Assembly: GCA_026417795.1 (NCBI GenBank)
Contig: JAOACP010000015.1
Span: 1 to 46,445 of the forward strand
Length of the DNA stretch: 46,445 bases
Reading direction: 5' to 3'
DNA from: Thermanaerothrix sp.
Lineage (GTDB): Bacteria; Synergistota; Synergistia; Synergistales; Synergistaceae
Made by a program: the position numbers and the translations under genes. Shown in pieces: positions 23,945-32,017 of the stretch (positions are counted from its first letter, which is position 1; every line of letters begins with the position of its first letter). A model generated the notes under the pieces. The model worked only from the letters and a program-made list of their open reading frames with translations, had not been told where the DNA came from and ran no database searches.

Positions 23945-25864
23945 GTGAGGGCAATTGGGTACGGTTTAAAGCGGCTTTGGATGATCCTTGGAATCCTTGG
24001 GTGCCTTTGGGCCTCCGGGGCCCAGGCTAACGAAGCCATCCTCAGCTTCGGAAGCCTGGTAAGGATAGGGGATGACGGCACGATCGCCGTTACGGAAACG
24101 ATAGTGGTCCGCGGGGAGGGCAACATGATAAGGCGGGGCATCTTCAGGGACTTCCCCACCGTTTACGAATCCCCCACCGGCAGGACGATCCGGGTCCCAT
24201 TCAAGGTGGTAAGCGTCAAGAGGGACGGAGCTCCGGAGGATTGGCACACGGAAGGCATGTCCAACGGGGTGAGGCTCTACATAGGATCCAAGGACAGGTT
24301 CCTTGCCCCTGGCAAGTACCGGTACGACATAACCTACACCACCACAAGGCAGGTTGGTTTTTTTAAGGATCACGACGAGCTTTACTGGAACGTGACCGGC
24401 AACGGATGGGGCTTCCCCATAGCCGCCGCCGCGTGCAGGGTGTACCTTCCCAACAATGGCCGCTTCACCGCCCTTGACGCCTTCACCGGCCCCCAGGGCT
24501 CCAAGGGAAAGGACGCCAAGTTCAAGGTGGACGACGACGGAAGCGCCCTGTTCTGGACCACAAGGCCCTTAGGGCCCGGGGAAGGGCTGACCATAGCGGC
24601 GGCGTTCCCCAAGGGGCTGGTGAAGGACGTGCCGCCAAAGGTGGCGGGGCTCAGGCCCTCCTGGTGGCGCGGCATCGGCTATGCCCTATGCGCCCTTGGG
24701 GTGTTCTACTTCGTCTTCATATGGTTTAAGGTGGGCAGGGATCCCGCGGGGGGCACCATAATACCCCGCTTCTACCCTCCCGAAGGCATTTCAGCCCCGG
24801 CGGCAAGGGCGCTCAGGCTCATGGGTTTCGACAACAAATGCATGGCCTGCTCCATAGTGGACGGGGCGGTCAAGGGATTCGTGGCCATAGAAAGGCTTGG
24901 GAAGACATACCGGCTGGAGCTCATGAACCCGGACCTCAAGGACGCCCCAACCCACGTGGCGGTTGTCCTGGCCAACCTCTTCCAGTCGGGGCAGAAGAGC
25001 ATAACCATAACCCAGGAGGAGCACAAGAGGCTTCAGGCGGCCCAAAGGGCCTTGAAGGACCTCTTGAACGACTCCCTGGAAGGAAGGTTTTATCACTCCA
25101 ACCTGCTCCACTGGATTGGGGGAAGCCTAATCTGCCTTGCATCCATCGGGGCCCTGTTGCTAAGCCTCATGGAGAGCGAGGGGGGCATCTTCATAGGCCT
25201 ATGGACTTCCGTATGGACCATCGGGGTGTTGGTCCTCATGGCGGCGGTAAGATCCGCCTGGGCGGACTACTTCAGCATGAGGGGCTTCAAGCGTTTCGCC
25301 AAGGCCCTGTTCTTAAGCCTCTTCTCCGTCCCATTCATGATAGGGGAGATAATAGGCCTCTACGGAGTTACGATGTCGGCGGGGCTTGGAGGGGCCCTTC
25401 AGGTTTTCACCGCAGGCATCTCCATTGGGATATTCAAGTTCCTGCTCAAGGCCCCCACCGAAGGGGGAAGACAGGTCCTGGACGAGCTGGAGGGCTTCAG
25501 GATGTTCCTATCGGTGACCGAAAAGGAGAGGCTGGATCGGCTCACACCTCCCGAGATGGATATCAAGACATTTGAATCCTACCTTCCATGGGCAATGGCG
25601 CTGGACGTCGAAAACCGCTGGTCAGAGCGCTTTAACGCCATGGCCCAGGAGGCCCAAAGCCGCGGGGAAACTTCCCAAAGTTACATGCCCATCTGGTATT
25701 ACGGCGGCCTGTCGGACCTTGGGAGCGGATTCGGGGAGGCCTTATCAAGCGGCATAGCCTCCTCCATAGCCTCCGCTTCAACTCCCCCCGGTTCCTCCTC
25801 GGGCTTCGGAGGCGGCGGTTCCTCCGGAGGGGGAGGCGGCGGAGGAGGAGGCGGCGGCTGGTAG
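23945..25864 (+). CDS. DUF2207 domain membrane protein with poly-glycine tail
   Basis: 639 residues from GTG 23945, which begins a clear signal peptide (RLWMILGILGCLWASGAQA); an open frame extends further upstream but overlaps the divergent regulator. The extracytoplasmic DUF2207 domain (about 30-230) includes GNMIRRGIFRDFPTVY and VTGNGWGFPI. A membrane segment (IGYALCALGVFYFVFIWF, near 245) leads to a cytoplasmic region with winged-helix-like parts and two more hydrophobic stretches (about 400-480). The protein ends in a Gly/Ser run closing with Trp. Function is unknown; family members often sit beside LemA, as here, 84 bases upstream. Confidence 0.85.
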   Translation: MRAIGYGLKRLWMILGILGCLWASGAQANEAILSFGSLVRIGDDGTIAVTETIVVRGEGNMIRRGIFRDFPTVYESPTGRTIRVPFKVVSVKRDGAPEDWHTEGMSNGVRLYIGSKDRFLAPGKYRYDITYTTTRQVGFFKDHDELYWNVTGNGWGFPIAAAACRVYLPNNGRFTALDAFTGPQGSKGKDAKFKVDDDGSALFWTTRPLGPGEGLTIAAAFPKGLVKDVPPKVAGLRPSWWRGIGYALCALGVFYFVFIWFKVGRDPAGGTIIPRFYPPEGISAPAARALRLMGFDNKCMACSIVDGAVKGFVAIERLGKTYRLELMNPDLKDAPTHVAVVLANLFQSGQKSITITQEEHKRLQAAQRALKDLLNDSLEGRFYHSNLLHWIGGSLICLASIGALLLSLMESEGGIFIGLWTSVWTIGVLVLMAAVRSAWADYFSMRGFKRFAKALFLSLFSVPFMIGEIIGLYGVTMSAGLGGALQVFTAGISIGIFKFLLKAPTEGGRQVLDELEGFRMFLSVTEKERLDRLTPPEMDIKTFESYLPWAMALDVENRWSERFNAMAQEAQSRGETSQSYMPIWYYGGLSDLGSGFGEALSSGIASSIASASTPPGSSSGFGGGGSSGGGGGGGGGGGW

Positions 25865-25948
25865 GGCTGACAAGGGAAGCCCGCCGCAAAGAAGGCTTCA
25901 CGTAAAAGTTGTTTAGATCTTTATAACCCAAAAAGGAGGCGTAGTGAG

Positions 25949-26503
25949 ATGGTGTTTTTAGGGATACTTGGGTTGGTGGTGGTCCTTTGCATTTGGTTTT
26001 TGAGCATTTACAACCGGTTCGTGAAGCTCAAGAACATGGTGGACGAGGCTTGGAGCGGCGTTGACGTTCAGCTCAAAAGGCGTTGGGATCTGGTGGGCAA
26101 CCTGGTGGAGACCGTGAAGGGCTACGCCTCCCACGAAAAGGAGGTCTTCGAGGAGGTGGCAAGGCTCAGGAACCAGATGAACTCCGCCTCATCCGTGTCT
26201 GAGAGGGCCCAGGTGGAGAACGGCCTCACCCAGACCTTAAGAAGCCTCTTTGCGGTGGCGGAGGCATACCCGCAGCTTAGGGCTTCGGAGAACTTCTCGG
26301 AGCTCCAGCGGACGCTGGGGGAGCTGGAGGATCAGATACAGCTCGCCAGGCGCTACTACAACGGGACGGTCAGGGACTACAACATAATGGTGGACTCCTT
26401 CCCAAGCCTCATAGTGGCCCGCAGCATGGGGTACTCCAAGAGGGATTTCTTCCAGCTGGAGGATCCATCGGAGCGCACAGCCCCGAAGGTAAGCTTCAGC
26501 TAA
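25949..26503 (+). CDS. LemA family protein
   Basis: 184 residues. One N-terminal membrane segment (LGILGLVVVLCIWFLSIYN, about 4-22) is followed by a helical domain with the family core: LKNMVDEAWSGVDVQLKRR, then DLVGNLVETVKGYASHEK, and later AEAYPQLRASENFSELQ and ARRYYNGTVRDYN. AAAAAGGAGG precedes the ATG. LemA is a membrane-anchored helical bundle of unclear function, often with DUF2207 or TPM-domain partners. It is probably co-transcribed with the upstream gene, and a strong terminator follows. Confidence 0.93.
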   Translation: MVFLGILGLVVVLCIWFLSIYNRFVKLKNMVDEAWSGVDVQLKRRWDLVGNLVETVKGYASHEKEVFEEVARLRNQMNSASSVSERAQVENGLTQTLRSLFAVAEAYPQLRASENFSELQRTLGELEDQIQLARRYYNGTVRDYNIMVDSFPSLIVARSMGYSKRDFFQLEDPSERTAPKVSFS

Positions 26504-26521
26504 ACACCGGCTCCTTGAAAA

Positions 26522-26562
26522 AGCCCAAGGGGGCTCTTAGGGTTCCCATGCCCCCTTGGGCT
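26522..26562. terminator. Long hairpin between convergent lemA and M18 peptidase genes
   Basis: AGCCCAAGGGGGC (26522-26534) pairs perfectly with GCCCCCTTGGGCT (26550-26562), 13 bp, loop 15. No long T-run on either side, but position and strength suggest a bidirectional terminator. Confidence 0.65.
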
Positions 26563-26584
26563 CATCTCTTGCCTTTGGGGCCCA

Positions 26585-27958
26585 CTACCTACCCTGGTAG
26601 AAGGCCTCATAGGCCGCCATGGTGGCAGCCACGTCCGCCAGGCTCATGATCTCAAACGGGGCGTGCAGGGATATGACCGCTGGCCCCATGTCCAGGACGT
26701 CAATGCCGTGTCTTGCCAGGTACTTGGCCACGGTGCCGCCCCCGCCGGAATCCACCTTGCCAAGGCTCCCCACCTGCCAGGGAACGGAGGCCTCGTCGAG
26801 CCAGCCCCTCACCTTGGCCACGAACTCCCCCCTGCTCTCGCTGCCGTCGTACTTGCCCTTCAAGCCGGTGCCCTTCATCATGGCGGGCCCATCCCCCGCC
26901 ACCGGCAGCTGGTTGAGGTCAAAGGCATCCTTGTACATGGGGTTGAAGGCCTCGGTGACGTCGGCGCTTATGGCCTCCGAAGCCGCCAGCGCCCTGTCAA
27001 GCTGGAAGGCCCCCACGGCCCCCTCCGCCTCCAGCACGTAGGACATGAGAATCCTCAAAAGGGCTCCCTGGGCACCCCCTACCCCTTCGCTCCCTATCTC
27101 CTCCCTGTCAAGACATAGGAACACCGCACCGACCTCAAGGTCCCGGGCGGACAAGAAGGCCTCGAAGGAGGTGTACACGCAGATCCTGTCGTCCAAACCG
27201 TAGGAAGTAAGAAGCGACCTGTCAAAACCAGAGAGGAAGGCGTCCCCCGCGGGGACCAGCGCCAGGTCCGCTGAGACCAAGTCGTCCTCCGATGCGCCGT
27301 AGCGGTCCTTCAGGGTGCTTAAAACCTGCTCCTTAACCGACTCGGCGCCGGGCCTGTGGCCTAATATCACGTCCAGGTCCTCGCCTTTGATGGTCTCGCT
27401 GGCCTTTCTTCCATCCAGATTGCGGTCAAGGTGGGGCGCCAGGTCGGGGATCATGAGCTTAACGTTCCCACCGTCCAGGACCGCAGTGGTCCGGTCCTTA
27501 AAGTGCACCTCTCCCCGGATCTCAAGGGGCACGTTAACCCACTGATACTTCTTTATCCCCCCGTAGTAATGGCAGTCACCCATGAGAAGCCCCTTTTCCT
27601 CGTAGAGGGGCTTTGACTTGAGGTCTATCCTGGGAGAGTCCCCGTGAGAGGCGGTTATCCTGACACCTTGAGCGGCGGGACGCTTCCCGGGCCTATAGGC
27701 CCCAAGGGCCCTGCCCTTCCAGTTGATGAAGGTTCCAGCTTGGGTCATACGCCCCCCTTCGCCGAAGCCAAGGCTCAAAAGCCTCTCCTCCAGCCACCTT
27801 ACAGCCTCCCGCTCGGTCTTGCAACGGGAAAGGAATTCCGCCGCCCTATCTCCAAGACCCTCAAAACCAGCTCGTCCCTCCAGAAACTCCCAGGCCTTAA
27901 AACCCCTGCGATCCTTCACTTCTTTGTGGTTGTCGTCTTCCTTGCTATTCTTGCTCAA
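26585..27958 (-). CDS. M18 family aminopeptidase
   Basis: 457 residues from TTG 27958, 8 bases after AGGAGG; a GTG at 27967 overlaps that site. M18 landmarks: RITASHGDSPRIDLKSKP (His and Asp ligands), CLDREEIGSEGVGGAQG (catalytic and metal Glu), FDLNQLPVAGDGPAMM, GKVDSGGGGTVAKYLA, and SLHAPFEIMSLADVA at the C-terminus (His ligand). These dodecameric, di-metal cytoplasmic enzymes remove N-terminal residues from peptides. With the PepA gene in the same window this fits a peptide-fermenting lifestyle. Upstream on its strand lies a TATAAT-containing AT-rich patch (around 27981-27992). Confidence 0.9.
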   Translation of the reverse strand: MSKNSKEDDNHKEVKDRRGFKAWEFLEGRAGFEGLGDRAAEFLSRCKTEREAVRWLEERLLSLGFGEGGRMTQAGTFINWKGRALGAYRPGKRPAAQGVRITASHGDSPRIDLKSKPLYEEKGLLMGDCHYYGGIKKYQWVNVPLEIRGEVHFKDRTTAVLDGGNVKLMIPDLAPHLDRNLDGRKASETIKGEDLDVILGHRPGAESVKEQVLSTLKDRYGASEDDLVSADLALVPAGDAFLSGFDRSLLTSYGLDDRICVYTSFEAFLSARDLEVGAVFLCLDREEIGSEGVGGAQGALLRILMSYVLEAEGAVGAFQLDRALAASEAISADVTEAFNPMYKDAFDLNQLPVAGDGPAMMKGTGLKGKYDGSESRGEFVAKVRGWLDEASVPWQVGSLGKVDSGGGGTVAKYLARHGIDVLDMGPAVISLHAPFEIMSLADVAATMAAYEAFYQGR

Positions 27959-28051
27959 AGGTCTCACCTCCTGAGTTTAAATTATTATAATGCAAATTGT
28001 GATAGCATATGGACCATCCTATCTAGTCCGAAGGGGCGCCAAGGGGGTGGG

Positions 28052-28702
28052 ATGATGCTTTGCGGGAACTGCGGGTACAACAACTCCGCCAGCGCCAAGT
28101 TCTGCATCCTGTGCGGATCTCAACTGTCCAAGGGGGAGATAATGGATCCGGACCCTAAGATATGCCCCCAATGCGGGGAACCCAACGAGGGGCACGCCAT
28201 GTTCTGCTCTGCCTGCAGATCCGACGTTTCAGCCGCCCCGAGGCGATCGGTCCTAGGGGGGGCAAAAATTGAGCAGCGCCATGATGAAGCAGCCGGCGGC
28301 CTGGAAACCGACGAACAGGAAGGGTTCCAACTGGAAGAGCAAGATCATGGCGCCGACCCAGGCGACACTCCGGTCCAAGACCTTTCAGAACACGAACCGG
28401 GGCTTTCACCTCCCATGGAGGAGCCGCCCCTTGAACCTCTTGTCCAGGAGGATCCGCCTTCCCAACCTTCCGCTTCCCAGCCCCAGGGAGTTGAGCCCGA
28501 AGGGGAGGAAGAGAGGGGAAGCGGGAAACGGTTAGGATTCCTTCCATTACCCAAGGTGCCCATTCCAAAGCTATCCCTCAACTTTAATTTCAACTCCAGA
28601 CTTCTGATGAAGAGTCTTATCCGGATTGCCATCATGATAGTCATAGCATCCATCGGGGTATCCATAGGGCTGGTTTCAATCATGGTGATCAAGGGAAGAT
28701 GA
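28052..28702 (+). CDS. Zinc-ribbon protein with C-terminal membrane anchor
   Basis: 216 residues from ATG 28052 (a second ATG follows at once; AGGGGGTGG upstream). Two zinc ribbons lie in the first 55 residues, CGNCG...CILCG and CPQCG...CSACR. A long acidic, Pro-, Glu- and Gln-rich linker (about 75-165) follows, then a short basic patch and one C-terminal hydrophobic segment (IAIMIVIASIGVSIGLVSIM, about 190-212). The layout is that of a tail-anchored cytoplasmic sensor or scaffold; no function is assigned. A good promoter for the next gene begins 27 bases after the stop. Confidence 0.75.
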   Translation: MMLCGNCGYNNSASAKFCILCGSQLSKGEIMDPDPKICPQCGEPNEGHAMFCSACRSDVSAAPRRSVLGGAKIEQRHDEAAGGLETDEQEGFQLEEQDHGADPGDTPVQDLSEHEPGLSPPMEEPPLEPLVQEDPPSQPSASQPQGVEPEGEEERGSGKRLGFLPLPKVPIPKLSLNFNFNSRLLMKSLIRIAIMIVIASIGVSIGLVSIMVIKGR

Positions 28703-28729
28703 GAGAGGGCTGAAGTTTTCGGTATAAAG

Positions 28730-28757
28730 TTGACAAATCGCGAAAAAGGCCCATAAT
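28730..28757 (+). promoter_or_regulatory. Candidate promoter of the DEAD-box helicase gene
   Basis: A perfect -35 TTGACA (28730-28735) and a five-of-six -10 CATAAT (28752-28757), 16-base spacer. Transcription from here would give a leader of about 215 bases. Confidence 0.55.
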
Positions 28758-28783
28758 GATCCAGTGACTTCGCAGGGAACTTT

Positions 28784-28813
28784 AAAAGGGGCGTGCAGGT
28801 CGCGCCCCTTTTT
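28784..28813 (+). terminator. Intrinsic terminator in the helicase leader (possible attenuator)
   Basis: AAAAGGGGCG (28784-28793) pairs with CGCCCCTTTT (28803-28812), 9-base loop, with T5 at 28809-28813. It lies downstream of the candidate helicase promoter, so it either ends read-through from the zinc-ribbon gene or attenuates the helicase transcript. Confidence 0.7.
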
Positions 28814-28847
28814 GGTGTCCTTTGGGGACATAGGCCATGCGAGTTTT

Positions 28848-28937
28848 CCGTATCGTCCCGGCATAAAGCCGTTTTTTCGAAGCTTCTTCTTAACAAGGGC
28901 ACCGACTCTTGAAGGACAGTGGGGGCGGGGACGACGG
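28848..28937 (+). promoter_or_regulatory. Second terminator-like hairpin and competing pairing in helicase leader
   Basis: CGGC-ATAAA-GCCG followed by T6 (28859-28877) is a small terminator-like stem. A competing long-range helix is possible: CCGT and CGTCCC (28848-28851, 28854-28859) with GGGACG and ACGG (28928-28933, 28934-28937). This would enclose and partly disrupt the small stem. Confidence 0.3.
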
Positions 28938-28979
28938 AAGACCCGAGCCTTCACAAAAACTTCAGGAGGTAGTGCACAC

Positions 28980-30662
28980 ATGACGATCGATCGATTTGAC
29001 CAGTATCCCATCAGGGACGAGCTTTTATCCGCCTTAAGGCGCAAGGGTTTTGACCATCCAATGCCGGTTCAGGTAAGGATGCTTGAGGATCCAACCTTGC
29101 TGGACGGGGACCTCATAGTCCAGGCCAAGACCGGTTCCGGCAAGACCCTTGCCTTCGCCTTGCCGCTTTTAAACAACATGGAAATTGGGGAACGGGCCCC
29201 CAGGGTGTTGGTGCTCTCCCCCACCAGGGAGCTGGCCCTTCAGACCGCCAGGGAGTTCCAGTGGCTGGGGTACGAGATGAGGATAAAGGTGGCCTCCCTG
29301 GTGGGAGGCATGGACATGGAGAGGCAGGTAAAGGCCCTGCGGGACGGCGCCGCGGTGGTGGTGGGCACACCGGGCAGGGTGCTGGACCACATCCGGCGGG
29401 GCTCCTTCAAAGCCGATACGGTGCGTAGCCTGGTCCTCGACGAGGGTGACCACATGCTTGACCTGGGCTTCAAGGACGAGCTGGAGGCCATAATGGAGGC
29501 CATGCCGGGGGTTGAGAGGAACTGGCTGTTCTCCGCCACCATGCCGGAAGAGGTGGTGACCCTGGCCAAGCAGTACCTGGACGCCCCAAGGAAGATATCC
29601 CTGGTGGATGATGCAGCCAAGCACGACGACATAGTCCAGAGGGCCTACATAATACCCGCCCGGAAGCGGTTCGAGGGGCTGGCCAACGTGCTCCTCTTCG
29701 AGCGTCCCCGCAGGGCCATCGTGTTCTGCGCCACCAAGCTGCAAACCCAGGAGCTGGCGGAACGGCTCTGCGACGAGGGGTTCAAGGCCGCGGCGCTGCA
29801 CGGGGACATGACCCAAAGGGAGCGGAACATGGCCCTTGAGAGCCTGCGGCGTGGAAGGAACCAGATAATGGTGGCCACCGACGTGGCCGCCCGGGGGCTG
29901 GACATAAGCGGCGTGTCCCACGTCATACAGTTCGGCCTGCCCGGGTGCCTTGAGACCTTCATACATCGAAGCGGAAGGACCGGCAGGGCGGGGCAGGAGG
30001 GGCGCAACCTGATCCTGCTTACCGCCCGGGAGGCTGGTGAGTTCCGGTCCATGATAAGGGGAACCTCTTTGGAGGTGGAGTGGCTCCCAGCGCCGGACGC
30101 GGAAGAGGTGGAGTCCCTTTCCAGGGCGGAGCTGGAGAGGTGGTGCGTAAGCAACCCTGCGGAGACCGAGGAGTACCTGGAGTGGGCGGAGGAGATACTC
30201 CAGCGGGACGACGCGGCGGAGATAGTGGCAGGGCTCTTAAGCCGGTCCCTTGCCGACGAGCCCAAGGGCTACTCCATACGGGAGGACGTTCAGATGGAGA
30301 TGGCCAAGGGCCGCAACTCCGACAGGCCGCGGCGGTCCTCCGACCGTCCCCTCAAGAAGCTCATCTCCGGGGCGGTGACCATGAAGTTCCCCTCCGGCAG
30401 GCAGGACGGATGGGAAGTGGGATCCCTTCTTGGGGCTCTGTGCAGGGGCCTTGGGGTGAAGAGGGAGGACGTGGGGAACATAAAACTGAAGGACCGTTGC
30501 GCCTTTGTGGAGCTCTCCCCCTACGCGGCTTCCCAGATCGAGCGCCGGCGGGATAGGTTGGCCCGGGAGGGGCTCAACGACTTCGTAAGGTTCGAGCAGG
30601 ACTTCCAGCCCGCCCCAAGGGATCGCAAGAGGAGCTTCTCCAACCCCCATAGAGGCCGCTAA
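28980..30662 (+). CDS. DEAD-box RNA helicase with DbpA-type RNA-binding domain
   Basis: 560 residues from ATG 28980 (AGGAGGT upstream). Two RecA domains carry motif I AKTGSGKT, Ia PTRELA, TPGR, motif II in the variant form DEGD (VLDEGDHML), SAT, then VFCATK, ATDVAARGLDI and HRSGRTGRAG. A helical linker follows (about 360-450), then a C-terminal DbpA/CsdA-like RNA-binding fold (AVTMKFPSG to CAFVELSPYAA, about 465-545) and a basic tail. Such enzymes remodel rRNA and mRNA structure, often in cold or ribosome assembly stress. The 277-base upstream gap with terminator-like structures points to leader-based control. Confidence 0.92.
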   Translation: MTIDRFDQYPIRDELLSALRRKGFDHPMPVQVRMLEDPTLLDGDLIVQAKTGSGKTLAFALPLLNNMEIGERAPRVLVLSPTRELALQTAREFQWLGYEMRIKVASLVGGMDMERQVKALRDGAAVVVGTPGRVLDHIRRGSFKADTVRSLVLDEGDHMLDLGFKDELEAIMEAMPGVERNWLFSATMPEEVVTLAKQYLDAPRKISLVDDAAKHDDIVQRAYIIPARKRFEGLANVLLFERPRRAIVFCATKLQTQELAERLCDEGFKAAALHGDMTQRERNMALESLRRGRNQIMVATDVAARGLDISGVSHVIQFGLPGCLETFIHRSGRTGRAGQEGRNLILLTAREAGEFRSMIRGTSLEVEWLPAPDAEEVESLSRAELERWCVSNPAETEEYLEWAEEILQRDDAAEIVAGLLSRSLADEPKGYSIREDVQMEMAKGRNSDRPRRSSDRPLKKLISGAVTMKFPSGRQDGWEVGSLLGALCRGLGVKREDVGNIKLKDRCAFVELSPYAASQIERRRDRLAREGLNDFVRFEQDFQPAPRDRKRSFSNPHRGR

Positions 30663-30680
30663 TGGCCTAAGATGTGCTAT

Positions 30681-30719
30681 CCTCCCCGGGAGAGAATCCA
30701 TCTTCCGGGGAGGTCTTTT
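30681..30719 (+). terminator. Terminator hairpin that also contains the next gene's ribosome binding site
   Basis: CCTCCCCGG (30681-30689) pairs with CCGGGGAGG (30705-30713), then TCTTTT. The right arm GGGGAGG is the only ribosome binding site for the gene at 30721, so the same stem can end the helicase transcript or hide that site. Confidence 0.7.
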
Positions 30720-30720
30720 C

Positions 30721-31965
30721 ATGTCCCGTCCGCAACCTAGGCTTTTCGTCCGTATCTTAGGTCTTGTGGGGCTTTGCATCTTCCTGTGCAAGGCCGCAAG
30801 GGCCCAAGGCCTAAGGCCGCTCATACCTGGCGAGCTCCAAACGGAACTTACAAGACAGTTCAAGGTCCGCTACTTCATGCCCTGGAGCCAGGAGGCCATC
30901 TTAATTGATCCGAAGGAGGACTTCGAAGGCTGGCACCGGAACATCCTGGACTCACCCCTGGCGGGGTCGAACCTCTTGATGGCGGAGCGGTCAAAGAAGG
31001 AGGCTTGGATCCGCCTGGCCTACCAGGCGGCAAAGACAAAGCTCCCGGGGATGGCGCTTAGACGATCGGACCTTCGAGTCCTTCCCACCCGGGAACCACT
31101 TTTCGAGCCCCCAGGGGGATCCAAAACATCGTTCCCCTTCGACAGGCTTCAGAACGGAACGGTGAACCCCATGGAGCCCCTTTTGGTGGCCGCCAGGTCG
31201 GAGGGGTGGCTGTTTGTGATAACCCCCTGGGCCGCGGGATGGCTGGAGGAGGACGCGGTAGGCCTGTTGGACCAGGACACCATCAAAAGGATCCAGGAGT
31301 CCCCCCTTGGGGTGGTTACAAGGGACGGGGCTTCCATTGCCTACCAGTCCGGCATTTTGGCATTCACGGCGCCCACCGGCACCCTGATACCCCTTGAGGG
31401 GGACTCGCCTCTGTTGCCGCTGTGGAACCCCCATGAAGGCCGCTTAGAGCTTGTAAGGGGCAGGAAAAGCGACTTCATAAGCCCATTCCCGATTCCCGCC
31501 ACCGCCGAGGCCCTTGAGGCCCTGGCAAAATCCTTTCTTGACCAGCCCTACGGGTGGGGCGGGATGTACGGCCACAGGGACTGCTCCTCCACCACCAGGG
31601 ACGTCCTCATGCCCTTTGGGATATGGCTGCCAAGGAACTCCCACGGTCAGGGATCCTTAGCGGGGCTGGACCTGTCGAAGCTATCAAGGCGGGAAAGGAC
31701 TAGGCTGATAGTTGAGAAGGGAATCCCGTTCATGTCCATCCTCTACATGCGGGGACACGTGATGCTGTACGCGGGGCATCACGACGGGAATCCGATGGTG
31801 CTGCACAACCTCTGGAGCCTCAAGATGAACGGAATGGAGCGGATTTTCGGGCGCTGCGTCTTGACGGATCTCAACATGGGGGACGTCCCGCTTATCGACC
31901 GGGTGACCAAACTGGTCCTGCCCGCCACATTGGAAGGTTCCAAGGCCGTTGAGGGCAAACCGTGA
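30721..31965 (+). CDS. Exported SH3/NlpC-P60 peptidoglycan hydrolase
   Basis: 414 residues. N-terminal signal peptide (LGLVGLCIFLCKAARAQG). An N-terminal NLPC_P60-associated domain with the YFMPWSQ pattern, a pair of SH3-like domains (about 105-255, with WLFVITPWAAGWLEEDAV), then an NlpC/P60 catalytic domain: Cys in YGHRDCSSTTRDVL, His in RGHVMLYAG and the third polar residue in HNLW. This architecture is that of exported endopeptidases cutting the gamma-D-Glu-diaminoacid bond or murein peptides. The GGGGAGG ribosome binding site lies in the preceding terminator arm. Confidence 0.9.
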   Translation: MSRPQPRLFVRILGLVGLCIFLCKAARAQGLRPLIPGELQTELTRQFKVRYFMPWSQEAILIDPKEDFEGWHRNILDSPLAGSNLLMAERSKKEAWIRLAYQAAKTKLPGMALRRSDLRVLPTREPLFEPPGGSKTSFPFDRLQNGTVNPMEPLLVAARSEGWLFVITPWAAGWLEEDAVGLLDQDTIKRIQESPLGVVTRDGASIAYQSGILAFTAPTGTLIPLEGDSPLLPLWNPHEGRLELVRGRKSDFISPFPIPATAEALEALAKSFLDQPYGWGGMYGHRDCSSTTRDVLMPFGIWLPRNSHGQGSLAGLDLSKLSRRERTRLIVEKGIPFMSILYMRGHVMLYAGHHDGNPMVLHNLWSLKMNGMERIFGRCVLTDLNMGDVPLIDRVTKLVLPATLEGSKAVEGKP

Positions 31966-32017
31966 TATACTTGGCGGAAAAAATCCTTCCATTAAAACCT
32001 GCGAGGAGGCGAGGACT

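Noticed and set aside
25876-25899. GAAGCC/GGCTTC stem between DUF2207 and lemA as a terminator
   Set aside because: Only 6 bp with a 12-base loop and no T-run; the two genes more likely share a transcript.
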